A stretch of DNA of 18,836 nt from Megasphaera elsdenii (GTDB lineage: Bacteria > Bacillota > Negativicutes > Veillonellales > Megasphaeraceae), in the NCBI RefSeq assembly GCF_020539865.1, contig NZ_JAJBQV010000037.1:1-18836 (forward strand), in the 5' to 3' direction. Position numbers and translations under genes: made by a program. This document shows positions 1 to 7,587 of the stretch, piece by piece (within the stretch, counting starts at the first letter, position 1; each line of letters opens with the position of its first letter). The notes under the pieces were generated by a model, which was given only the letters and a program-made list of their open reading frames with translations, searched no databases and was not told the DNA's origin.

Positions 1-138
1 AGAGCCGTTTGGCTCTTGTTTATTGATTGGTATTACTCATTGTTTGACGTTCTACAAAATAGAACCTCGCACGTTGGCGTTCATTCAGTTCATTGTTCAG
101 TTTTCAAAGGTCATCGTGTCGTCGTTTATCGCGGCGAC
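1..138 (-). other. Probable rRNA operon leader (16S leader region)
   Basis: Read on the minus strand, this stretch follows two rrn-like promoters. At 93-110 it contains CCTTTGAAAACTGAACAA, the boxA-type antitermination motif found in Firmicutes rRNA leaders. Two short hairpins lie downstream: GTTCTA/TAGAAC around 49-65, and AGAGCC/GGCTCT at 1-16. The first bases of 16S rRNA are not reached, so the rRNA gene itself would lie left of the window. The motif and promoter arrangement are seen directly; assignment to an rRNA operon is inference. The 1-16 hairpin could alternatively be a terminator of a plus-strand gene to the left. Confidence 0.6.
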
Positions 139-144
139 TTGTAT

Positions 145-173
145 ATCTTACCAAACTGTGAATGTTTTGTCAA
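145..173 (-). promoter_or_regulatory. rrn-like promoter P2 (proximal)
   Basis: On the minus strand, TTGACA (168-173) is separated by 17 nt from TAAGAT (145-150). An A/T-rich tract (about 176-199) lies just upstream of the -35 box and resembles an UP element. The perfect -35, optimal spacing and A-tract are typical of strong rRNA promoters. The predicted start is near 138. Confidence 0.6.
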
Positions 174-231
174 GAACTAATTTGAATCTTTTTTAATTCG
201 TTTCGTCCGCTCCAGTACAGCTGGTTTTTAT

Positions 232-260
232 ATAGTACCATCTTTCCCGACAAAAGTCAA
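232..260 (-). promoter_or_regulatory. rrn-like promoter P1 (distal)
   Basis: On the minus strand, TTGACT (255-260) is separated by 17 nt from TACTAT (232-237). Together with the promoter at 145-173 it forms the tandem pair common upstream of rRNA operons. The -35 box overlaps the stop codon of the preceding regulator gene (257-259). Confidence 0.5.
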
Positions 261-1390
261 TGGTTATTTTTCAGAATTTCAAAATAACGATGGATATGGC
301 AGGCCAGGAAGACCGTGAATCGCTGTTCCCAATCGTTCAGGTCATAAGGGATGAGTTTTTCCGCCTTATGGATGCGATAGGCTACGGTATTGCGATGGGT
401 ATATAGCTGAGCTGCTGTCCCTTTCAAACTGCCATCATGACAGAGGTAGGCTTCCAGCGTCTCATACAGATTCGTCTGGTGTTGCTCATCGTATTGCAGT
501 AAATCCTGTAAAGCCCGGTCATGGATGACACGCAATACTTGGTCCTGGGACTGGGAAAAGAAGAGGGCATAGGCGCCGAGGGCCCCGAAATAGCACCAGG
601 ACTGCCGATGGAGGCGGCCCCAGATAAGGGCCTGCTGTCCCTGGCGGCAGCTGTCGGGCAGCTGTTTCATACCAGGAGCCGTCAGTCCCTGGCCAATTGC
701 CAAGTGCTTATATTGCTTCAACCATGGAACGAGTTTTTCCGGCAGCTCCCCTTTCAAAAGTAATACGATCGTATCTTCATAAGGAAATATAAAATAAGAC
801 TGGCCAAGGCCATTGAGGAAAGATTTGCTGTCTGCAAAAAAAGACGCATCCCCATCGGAACCGGCCAAGACCAGGGCTGTATAAGGGCCTTCTTCTTTCC
901 ATCCCGTCAAGGCCAGTTCCGTCAGGACTGACGACCCCTGCACACCAAAAAGGAATTCCTTCCACGCCGTAATAGCTCGGTATTCTTCGCGATTGGTCAA
1001 AAAAAGGGACGACAAGAAGGACTGGGTAATGTCGGCCAGCCGCACTTCCCATGGCATGGTGAATAACGGGAAAGCCGCTGCATCGCAGCGGTCTTTCAAG
1101 GCCTCCGTAATATCCGACGCCAAGAGATATTTCCCCGTATTGACGACGAGTCCTGCCGCATCAGCCGCCAGCAGTGCGTCGACAAAGGCTTCTAGCCAGT
1201 TCGAATCGCCGTGGCTGGCCAGCCCAGTCGTAAAGATGAAGGCATGGGGCCATAAGAAAGTGCCATAGTCCGCATCTTCCATGACCTGGACCCAAGCGAC
1301 GTCACGGCTCAATCCCTGGCATCCGGCCAGGAGCTCCAATTTATATTTGTTCTCATCCTGCTTATAAAGCCGATCGATGGATAAAGACAT
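257..1390 (-). CDS. PucR-family transcriptional regulator
   Basis: This 377-aa cytoplasmic DNA-binding regulator starts MSLSIDRLY, with a PucR-type N-terminal domain over roughly residues 10-130 (VAWVQVMEDADYGTFLWP, then FIFTTGLA). The middle is poorly conserved and probably GGDEF-like or ligand-sensing. The C-terminal helix-turn-helix of the PucR/CdaR class spans about 308-367, with the signature HRNTVAYRIHKAEKL at 332-346. PucR-type proteins commonly control catabolism of purines, amino acids or GABA, often acting on the divergent gene. Here the divergent neighbour is a GABA-type aminotransferase, so that gene is the likely target. The effector is unknown. The start is preceded by GGGAG at a rather long distance, so it is moderately certain. 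The gene ends directly on the rrn-like promoters. Confidence 0.88.
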   Translation of the reverse strand: MSLSIDRLYKQDENKYKLELLAGCQGLSRDVAWVQVMEDADYGTFLWPHAFIFTTGLASHGDSNWLEAFVDALLAADAAGLVVNTGKYLLASDITEALKDRCDAAAFPLFTMPWEVRLADITQSFLSSLFLTNREEYRAITAWKEFLFGVQGSSVLTELALTGWKEEGPYTALVLAGSDGDASFFADSKSFLNGLGQSYFIFPYEDTIVLLLKGELPEKLVPWLKQYKHLAIGQGLTAPGMKQLPDSCRQGQQALIWGRLHRQSWCYFGALGAYALFFSQSQDQVLRVIHDRALQDLLQYDEQHQTNLYETLEAYLCHDGSLKGTAAQLYTHRNTVAYRIHKAEKLIPYDLNDWEQRFTVFLACHIHRYFEILKNNH

Positions 1391-1476
1391 AGGTCATTCA
1401 CTCCCACTCTTCTTGTGCTGCCAGCACAGTATTCCCTTTTAACTTTGGTTCCCTGGCTCATTGCTGTTTTTAAGAA

Positions 1477-1556
1477 TTAACCATATAATTATCATATCAT
1501 TTAAGTTTATCCATATAAAATCTTTAGCATTATCCATTCAAGCTAAGATTTTATAT
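1477..1556. promoter_or_regulatory. Candidate operator region between pucR-type gene and aminotransferase
   Basis: Three direct copies of TTAWCCATWYAA lie at 1477-1488, 1507-1518 and 1530-1541, with start-to-start distances of 30 and 23 bp (near three and two helical turns). An inverted repeat is superimposed: its left arm (1513-1528) and right arm (1542-1556) match over 15 bp with one bulged T, and the third direct repeat occupies the loop. The region lies 27-106 bp before the aminotransferase start and 87-166 bp before the regulator start. This suits a shared operator, but no protein binding is shown by sequence alone. Confidence 0.5.
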
Positions 1557-1582
1557 TCTGATTATGCTAAGGGGGAGACATT

Positions 1583-2938
1583 ATGTTAAAAGATGAATTA
1601 CCGAAAATCGTTACCCAGACTGTTCCCGGCCCGAAAGCCGCTACTGTATTAGCCCGCCGCCGTCAGGCCATTCCTGATGCCATCGGCACTATTTATCCAA
1701 CGGTTATCAAGCGCGGCGAAGGCGCCATGTTCGAAGATGTCGACGGCAACTATTTCCTCGATTGGGTCGGCGGCGTCGGCGTCCTGAACATCGGCTATTC
1801 TCAGCCGGAAGTCGTCAAAGCCGTCCAGGAGCAGGCCGGTAACTATTTCCATGCCATGGCCAATATTGTCACCCATGAAGGCTATGTTGCCTTAGCAGAA
1901 AAGCTCAATGCCATCGCTCCCGTCAAAGGCGATAAAAAGCGGTCATTCTTCATCAACAGCGGTGCCGAAGCCGACGAAAATGCCGTCAAAGTCGCTAAAG
2001 CCTATACGAAACGGCCGAATATCATCGTCTTCTCCGGCGCCTTCCACGGCCGCACGCTCATGACCATGGCTATGACGGCAAAAAAAGCCTACGCTCGTGG
2101 CATGGGGCCTTTCCCGGACGGTGTATACCGTGCCGAATTCCCTTATCTTTACCGTAAACCGGCTGGCATGAGTGACGACGAAGCGCTGGAATTCTACATG
2201 AATTCCCTGAAGGAAGTCTTCATGTATTCCTCGCCGGCCGAATACGTCGCAGCCATTGTCGTCGAACCGCTCCAAGGCGAAGGCGGCTTCATCCCAGCGC
2301 CTATCCCTTGGATCAAAGCGCTGCGCAAAGTCTGCGATGACAACGGCATCTTGCTCATTGCCGACGAAGTCCAAACTGGCTGGTGCCGTACAGGCCGCAT
2401 GTTGGCTACAGAATACTGGAAAGAAGCCGGCTGCCCGCCTGATATCATCGCCACAGCCAAATCTATCGGCGGCGGCGTACCTCTCGGAGCTGTCGTAGCC
2501 CGCGAAGAGATCATGGAATCCGTCCCGGCAGGCGTTATCGGCGGTACCTTCGGCGGCAACGCCCTGGCTTGCACTTCAGCGTTAAAAGTCATCGAAATCA
2601 TGGAACGGGACCACTTAGCAGACCGGGCCTTGGAAATCGGCAAAAAAGTCTGCGCCCGCTATGAACAGTGGAAACAGAAATACGATGTCATCGGCGATTG
2701 CCGCGGTTTAGGCGCCATGCTCGGCTTGGAATTCGTCCACGATAAAGCCAACAAAAAGCCCTACCCGGAACTGGTCACAGCAGTCATCAAAGAAGCAGCC
2801 CATCACGGCCTGATCATGGAAAACTGCGGTATTTATGACAATGTCATCCGCTTCCTCTGCCCCCTCGTCGTCACCGACGCCCAGATCGATGCCGGCCTGG
2901 ATATTCTGGAACAGGCCATTATTACCTGCACGAAATGA
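1583..2938 (+). CDS. gabT: Class III PLP aminotransferase, 4-aminobutyrate aminotransferase-like
   Basis: This 451-aa fold-type I PLP enzyme is predicted to transfer the amino group of GABA or a related omega-amino acid to 2-oxoglutarate, giving succinate semialdehyde in the GabT case. Visible motifs are GP near the N-terminus, EDVDGNYFLDWVGGVGVLN, the cofactor phosphate site NSGAEADENA, AFHGRTLMTMAMT, ADEVQTGWCRTG with the pyridine-binding Asp261, and the Schiff-base Lys293 in TAKSIGGGVPLG, followed by GGTFGGNALA. Length is normal for GabT. GGGGGAG (1571-1577) sits 5 nt before the ATG. The gene is divergent from a PucR-type regulator and ends directly against the convergent M20 gene with no base between the stop codons. 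Substrate specificity (GABA, ornithine, beta-alanine or another) cannot be fixed from sequence; the overall pattern fits GabT best. Confidence 0.85.
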   Translation: MLKDELPKIVTQTVPGPKAATVLARRRQAIPDAIGTIYPTVIKRGEGAMFEDVDGNYFLDWVGGVGVLNIGYSQPEVVKAVQEQAGNYFHAMANIVTHEGYVALAEKLNAIAPVKGDKKRSFFINSGAEADENAVKVAKAYTKRPNIIVFSGAFHGRTLMTMAMTAKKAYARGMGPFPDGVYRAEFPYLYRKPAGMSDDEALEFYMNSLKEVFMYSSPAEYVAAIVVEPLQGEGGFIPAPIPWIKALRKVCDDNGILLIADEVQTGWCRTGRMLATEYWKEAGCPPDIIATAKSIGGGVPLGAVVAREEIMESVPAGVIGGTFGGNALACTSALKVIEIMERDHLADRALEIGKKVCARYEQWKQKYDVIGDCRGLGAMLGLEFVHDKANKKPYPELVTAVIKEAAHHGLIMENCGIYDNVIRFLCPLVVTDAQIDAGLDILEQAIITCTK

Positions 2939-4075
2939 TCAGTACTTCTCTCCCATGACATCGAGGGCGACCATAGCCATCGCCTTGGCACCCGTTAATG
3001 CCTGCATCTTGCCCAGGTCGCTGCCAGCGGCTTGGGCAAATTCTTTCGTATGGGCATTAATATCATAGCCGATACAGATTTCCGGCTGACTGACCCGCGT
3101 GACCTGGCTGACATTGCCGACATCCGTCGAACCTTCGGCGTAATCGTCATCTCGGACGCCAAATTCTTCATAAAGTTGATTGAAGGCGTCGGCAAAGTAA
3201 ACGTCCATCTTAGGGTCATTGATCATATTTTTATAGAGCGGTTCATAATGGACCATTTCTACTTTCGCTCCGTGTGCGTCGGCAACGTCACGGGCGATTT
3301 TTTTTATATCCGGCAGCATCTTATCTTCTAAATATTCCACCTTCAAAGCCCGGATAGTCGCCTTGAGAACAGCCCGGTCGGGAACGATGTTAGGAGCTGT
3401 CCCGCCTTCGGTGATGATGGCGCCGATGATATGGCGTTCGGTTAAGGTTTTTTCATAGGCCTTCAAGCGGCCGTAGAAATCGACAAGGGCATCGAGAGCA
3501 TTGACGCCATGGTACGTAGCATCGGCCACGTGGGCAGCTTTGCCGAGGAAGGTGAACTGCAGAGGATGCGTCGCATAAGACGTGCCGCCAATATAAGTCT
3601 GATCCGTTCCGGGATGGATGATGACTGCCGCTTCCAAGTCGTCGAAGACACCGTGTTCGCTCATATAGACCTTGCTGCCGACAGTTTCTTCAGCTGGACA
3701 GCCGTAGACATGGACCGTCGCCTTTGTACCGGCCGCTTTGGCAAAGGCCAGGGCTGCGCCGACGCTCATGGCCGCGATGAGGTTGTGGCCGCAGCCATGG
3801 CCGATTTCCGGCAGGGCATCGTATTCGGCCAAAAAGCCCATCTGGAACGGACCGTTGCCGCAGACAGCGTGAAAGGCCGTCGGAAAGGCATCGGCGACGG
3901 GATTGTCGATGGCAAAGCCGTGGTCCTGCAAGATTTTTTTCAGCGTCGTCGAAGCGAAGACTTCGTTCATGCCCGTTTCCGGGTGGTCGTGAAGGGCGTC
4001 GGCAATGCCGTAGATGACCGGCTTCAATTCATCCACATAGTGGCAGGCCTGGTCTTTCAATTCTTTATATTCCAT
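2939..4075 (-). CDS. M20-family amidohydrolase/peptidase (AbgB/PM20D2-like)
   Basis: This 378-aa metal-dependent amidohydrolase has no signal peptide and is probably cytoplasmic. Metal-site motifs are AEYDALPEIGHGCGHN (Asp86, His93, Cys95, His97), CPAEE (Glu129, Glu130), IIHPG (His154) and a C-terminal NAHTKEF (His342). The lid/dimerisation domain lies in between (about 165-290). Members of this branch hydrolyse N-acyl amino acids, dipeptides or aminobenzoyl-glutamate. The gene is last in the opp operon, 20 nt after the LD-carboxypeptidase, with AGGAGAG before the ATG. That context suggests it cleaves small peptides brought in by the transporter, possibly murein-derived ones. The exact substrate is unknown. 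Confidence 0.85.
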   Translation of the reverse strand: MEYKELKDQACHYVDELKPVIYGIADALHDHPETGMNEVFASTTLKKILQDHGFAIDNPVADAFPTAFHAVCGNGPFQMGFLAEYDALPEIGHGCGHNLIAAMSVGAALAFAKAAGTKATVHVYGCPAEETVGSKVYMSEHGVFDDLEAAVIIHPGTDQTYIGGTSYATHPLQFTFLGKAAHVADATYHGVNALDALVDFYGRLKAYEKTLTERHIIGAIITEGGTAPNIVPDRAVLKATIRALKVEYLEDKMLPDIKKIARDVADAHGAKVEMVHYEPLYKNMINDPKMDVYFADAFNQLYEEFGVRDDDYAEGSTDVGNVSQVTRVSQPEICIGYDINAHTKEFAQAAGSDLGKMQALTGAKAMAMVALDVMGEKY

Positions 4076-4095
4076 GGAATCCTCTCCTATTCAAA

Positions 4096-5025
4096 TTACA
4101 GTAAAGTAAAACGCACGCCGTCCAGCCGGGCTTCGAGGCCGGCCCTCTGCCCCAGGGGCAGCCAGGCGTTGTCGGCACCGTGGCCGAAAGGCAGGTCCAT
4201 GACAGCCGGCTTGCCCCATTTCTTGGCATAAGCCCGCAGGACTTCTTTGACGGTCCATTCGTAAGGGGCCTTTTCGTCGGGGCCGCAGTGATAAAATTCG
4301 CCAAAGGCAATGGCCCGGACGCGGTCGATGAGGCCCGCTTCCTCGAACTGGCAGAGCATGCGGTCTAGCGCATAGGCATCTTCACCGACTTCTTCCAGGC
4401 AGAGGATGGCCCCGGCCGGCGGGTCGATGGCATAGGGCGTGCCCATGAGGACGGACAGGAGCATCATATTACCCCCGACCAGGGGACCCGTGACGGCACC
4501 GGGAACGAGCGTTTTCGGGGAACAATCCGGCGGCAAGGGCAATTCCCGCGCTTCATAGGGGTGCTGCAGGCCATAGGCGAACTGTTCTTTCGTATATTCC
4601 GAAGCATCGCGTCCGAGGGACATGACCATCGTCCCGTGGATGGGACAGAAGCCGCAGCGCTGGAGGAAGGCCGTATGCAGGGCCGTAATGTCGCTGAAAC
4701 CGACGAACAGTTTCGGGTGCGCCGCAATGAGGTCATAGTCCAAAAGCGGCAGGATGCGCGTCGCGCCGTAGCCGCCGCGCAGGCAGACGATGGCCTTGAC
4801 GGTGTCGTCGGCAAAGGCGTCGTTGATATCGGCGGCCCGCAGCCTGTCGGGGCCGGCCAGATAGCCGTCAAAGGCGGATACGGATTTCCCGATTTTCAAT
4901 TCATAGCCGAGAGAGCGCAGAAAGACGAGGCCCTTGGTCACATCGGCGCCGGCCAGGGTCGAAGACGGGGCGACGACGGCAATGGTGTCGCCAGGCTGTA
5001 AGGGGGCTGCATAGGTATACTCCAT
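4096..5025 (-). CDS. LD-carboxypeptidase, peptidase family S66 (LdcA/MccF-like)
   Basis: This S66 serine peptidase is 309 aa from the chosen start. Family members remove the terminal D-Ala from murein tetrapeptides (LdcA) or cleave microcin C-type compounds (MccF). The Ser-Glu-His triad is visible: Ser111 in GFSDITALH, Glu211 in CLEEVGEDAY and His282 in FGHGADN. The N-terminal PGDTIAVVAPSS and CLRGGYGATR are also typical. An in-frame ATG exists at 5049, overlapping oppA, but AAAGGAAG (5033-5040) is correctly placed 7 nt before the ATG at 5025. The gene then starts 4 nt after the oppA stop, so 5025 is preferred. No signal peptide is seen, which fits cytoplasmic recycling of imported muropeptides. 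MccF-type immunity is an alternative. Confidence 0.85.
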   Translation of the reverse strand: MEYTYAAPLQPGDTIAVVAPSSTLAGADVTKGLVFLRSLGYELKIGKSVSAFDGYLAGPDRLRAADINDAFADDTVKAIVCLRGGYGATRILPLLDYDLIAAHPKLFVGFSDITALHTAFLQRCGFCPIHGTMVMSLGRDASEYTKEQFAYGLQHPYEARELPLPPDCSPKTLVPGAVTGPLVGGNMMLLSVLMGTPYAIDPPAGAILCLEEVGEDAYALDRMLCQFEEAGLIDRVRAIAFGEFYHCGPDEKAPYEWTVKEVLRAYAKKWGKPAVMDLPFGHGADNAWLPLGQRAGLEARLDGVRFTLL

Positions 5026-5029
5026 AAGG

Positions 5030-6622
5030 CTACTTCCTTTCTGTTTCATCGATATAGGCTTTCTTGAAGTCGACCAGTCCCAGCGGCGACCAGTGATAGC
5101 CTTTGATGTACGGCTGGGCTACATAGGGCTGGGTCGTGTAATACAAGGGGATGATGACGCAGTCGTCGAAGAGCAGCTGCTCGGCTTCATGGAGATAGGC
5201 CATGCGCTGGCGTTCATCGTTGCTGGCTTTGGCCTTGGCGATGAGGGCGTTGTAGGCCGGGTTGTGATACTGGGCGTCATTTTCGTCGTCGGCAAAGACG
5301 TCGAGGAAGGTCATGGGATCGATGTAGTCGGCGATCCACGAAGCCCGGGCCAGCTGATAGTCGCCTTGGGCACGGGTGGCCATGAAGACTTTCGATTCCT
5401 GGTTGGTGATATGGACGTCGACGCCGAGATTTTCTTTCCACATGGCCTGCAGGGCTTCGGCGACGGCCTTGTGCATTTCATTGGTGTTGAAGAGGAGCGT
5501 CACTTCCGGCAGAGGATGCTGGTCATCGTATCCAGCTTCCTTCAAAAGCTGCCGGGCTTTGTCCGGGTCCTCCGTAATGAGGTTGCCTCCTTCTTTGCGG
5601 AAATCATGGCCTGTAGCTTTATCTTTCAGTCCTGGCGGGACCCAAGCATAAGCCGCTTCCTTTTCACCGCGGACGATGTACTTCATCAAGCCTTCCCGCT
5701 GAACGGCCAGGGCAAAGGCTTTACGGACGCGGACGTCGTCAAAGGGCTTTTTCTGGACATTGAAGACATAATAATAGGCACCGAGATAGGGAGCAATCTT
5801 ATAGAGGCCCAATTTTTCCAACCGTTCCTGATCAGCCGGCGGCGGTTCGACAGTCATATTGGCCTGATTGCTTTCGACTAAAGTCAGGCGCGTCGCTTGG
5901 GAATCACTGATGGGGAAGTCGATATGGTCCAGGATGACGGAATTGGCATCCCAATAGCGTTCATTTTTGACCAGCTTGATTTCACTGGAATGGTTCCAGG
6001 ACACGATTTTATAAGGGCCGTTGCCAATCATACCGTCAGCATCGGCAGCCCACGTATCGGGCTTGGCTTCGACGAGCTTACGCGGCACGGGATAATAACA
6101 GTGGAAAGCCGTCAGGTTGAGAAAATATGGCGTCGGTTCTTTCAGATGGACGACCAAGGTCTGGTCATCGACGGCTTTGACGCCGACTTCATTCGCAGAA
6201 GCTTTCTTATTGAAATAGTCTTCGGCCTTGTCGATACAAAAGAGCATATACGCATTTTCCGAAGCCACATCGGGATTGACGACGCGCTTCCAAGCGTATT
6301 CTAGGTCGCCTGCCGTAATCGGCGTGCCGTCGCTCCATTCAAGGCCTGGGCGCAAGTGAAAAGTATAGGTCTTGCCATCCGGTGAAATATCCCAACTTTC
6401 GGCCAGGGCCGGTTGAGGTACATTATCATCATCGAGGCGGGTCAGGCCTTCAAAAATCTGCAATTCCGTATTGCTTTCGACGAGAGCCGTCGTCATGGCC
6501 GGATCCAGCCGCGACGGTTCTGCTTCCAGGACATAACTGACCGTATCAGGATGCTGGATGCCGCAGCCACTGAACAGGACGACCACCAGCAGACAGGTCA
6601 GGAGCAAGCATAACTTTTTCAT
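5030..6622 (-). CDS. oppA: Oligopeptide ABC transporter substrate-binding lipoprotein
   Basis: This 530-aa extracytoplasmic solute-binding protein (SBP_bac_5, cluster C) begins with a lipoprotein signal: charged MKK, a hydrophobic core and a lipobox LFSGC, with Cys20 as the lipidated residue. The family signature is clear at AESWDISPDGKTYTFHLRPG followed by WSDGTPITAGDLEYAWKRV. It binds peptides and delivers them to OppBC. Its ATG overlaps the oppF stop as ATGA, and GAGGAGG precedes it. It is the last of the five transporter genes and is followed after 4 nt by the LD-carboxypeptidase. Binding specificity (general oligopeptide or murein peptide, as for MppA) cannot be read from sequence. Confidence 0.92.
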   Translation of the reverse strand: MKKLCLLLTCLLVVVLFSGCGIQHPDTVSYVLEAEPSRLDPAMTTALVESNTELQIFEGLTRLDDDNVPQPALAESWDISPDGKTYTFHLRPGLEWSDGTPITAGDLEYAWKRVVNPDVASENAYMLFCIDKAEDYFNKKASANEVGVKAVDDQTLVVHLKEPTPYFLNLTAFHCYYPVPRKLVEAKPDTWAADADGMIGNGPYKIVSWNHSSEIKLVKNERYWDANSVILDHIDFPISDSQATRLTLVESNQANMTVEPPPADQERLEKLGLYKIAPYLGAYYYVFNVQKKPFDDVRVRKAFALAVQREGLMKYIVRGEKEAAYAWVPPGLKDKATGHDFRKEGGNLITEDPDKARQLLKEAGYDDQHPLPEVTLLFNTNEMHKAVAEALQAMWKENLGVDVHITNQESKVFMATRAQGDYQLARASWIADYIDPMTFLDVFADDENDAQYHNPAYNALIAKAKASNDERQRMAYLHEAEQLLFDDCVIIPLYYTTQPYVAQPYIKGYHWSPLGLVDFKKAYIDETERK

Positions 6623-7587
6623 CGTCTGCCTCCTCTCGCATGGTGACAGGCGACGAAGCGGTCGTCTGTGACCTGACGGAAATGAGGCACATCGAGGCGG
6701 CAGACTTCATCGGCATAGGGACAGCGCGGATGGAAGACGCAGCCTTTCGGCAAATCAAGGGGGCTCGGTACTTCGCCGCAGACAATGGTCCGGCGCTGGT
6801 AATGCGGGTCCGGCCGGGGTACAGAGGCGATGAGCATCTGCGTATAGGGATGGAGCGGGTCGTGAAAGACAGCGTCGCCCGGTCCCAATTCGACGAGGCG
6901 CCCTAAATACATGACGCCCATGCGGCGGCTCATGTGATGAACCATGGCCAGGTCATGGGCAATGAACAAATAGGATAAGCCCCGTTCCCACTGCAGACGC
7001 TGCATCATATTGACAATCTGCACCTGGACGGATACATCAAGGGCTGAAATCGGTTCATCACAAAAGACACATTCCGGGTCGACAGCCAAGGCCCGGGCGA
7101 TGCCGATGCGCTGGCGCTGGCCGCCACTGAATTCATGGGGATAGCGTTGGGCCGCTTCAGGCCGCATGTCGACCTGTTCCAATAAAGACGCCACGCGCTG
7201 GCGCCGCTGACTGTCATCGGCGCAGAGATGGTAGTTGCGCAGAGGTTCACTGATGATATCTTCAACGGTCATGCGTGGATCCAGCGAAGCATAAGGATCT
7301 TGGAAAATCATCTGGACATGGCGGCGGTAGTCGCGACGGACGGCGGCGTCGGAAAGGTCTTTTCCCTTATAGGAAATAGTGCCGCCCGTCTTGGCGTATA
7401 ACCCCAACAGGGTCCGAGCAAAAGTCGACTTGCCGCATCCCGATTCGCCGACGAGGCCGACTGTTTCGCCTTCACCGATAGATAACGACAAATCGTGGAC
7501 TGCTGTCAGAACTTTTTTCGGCCGTCCCAGCCAGTCCCGCTGGACGACGAAGTCCTTGCTAATATGTTTTGCTTCAATGAGCGTCAT
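6619..7587 (-). CDS. oppF: Oligopeptide ABC transporter ATP-binding protein OppF
   Basis: This 322-aa ATPase is one of two in the importer, on the cytoplasmic face. It shows Walker [10 protein letters not shown] (47-55), Q-loop MIFQDP (93-98), ABC signature FSGGQRQR (153-160), Walker B CVFCDEP with Asp177-Glu178, D-loop SALD and switch His211. The C-terminal oligo_HPY region follows, containing Cys283, Cys289, Cys296 and Cys314. That spacing resembles the four-cysteine iron-sulfur motif described for some Dpp/Opp ATPases. AGGAGG lies 7 nt before the ATG, which overlaps the oppD stop (ATGA). The OppF rather than OppD assignment rests on gene order and on the SALDVSVQVQ form. Confidence 0.92.
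   Translation of the reverse strand: MTLIEAKHISKDFVVQRDWLGRPKKVLTAVHDLSLSIGEGETVGLVGESGCGKSTFARTLLGLYAKTGGTISYKGKDLSDAAVRRDYRRHVQMIFQDPYASLDPRMTVEDIISEPLRNYHLCADDSQRRQRVASLLEQVDMRPEAAQRYPHEFSGGQRQRIGIARALAVDPECVFCDEPISALDVSVQVQIVNMMQRLQWERGLSYLFIAHDLAMVHHMSRRMGVMYLGRLVELGPGDAVFHDPLHPYTQMLIASVPRPDPHYQRRTIVCGEVPSPLDLPKGCVFHPRCPYADEVCRLDVPHFRQVTDDRFVACHHARGGRR

Noticed and set aside
1..16. Hairpin AGAGCC/GGCTCT followed by TTGTTT as a plus-strand terminator
   Set aside because: Possible, but the stem is only 6 bp at the window edge and lies in the presumed rRNA leader read from the other strand; not enough to call a terminator.
3509..4231. Open frame of 240 codons on the plus strand
   Set aside because: Antisense across the M20 gene and into the LD-carboxypeptidase gene, no motif, no initiation signal.
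5026..5049. Longer start of the LD-carboxypeptidase at 5049
   Set aside because: It overlaps the oppA end and places the clear AAAGGAAG site inside the coding region; the ATG at 5025 fits that site.
5093..5881. Open frame of 262 codons on the plus strand opposite oppA
   Set aside because: Shadow frame of oppA; the minus-strand frame has a lipoprotein signal and family signature.
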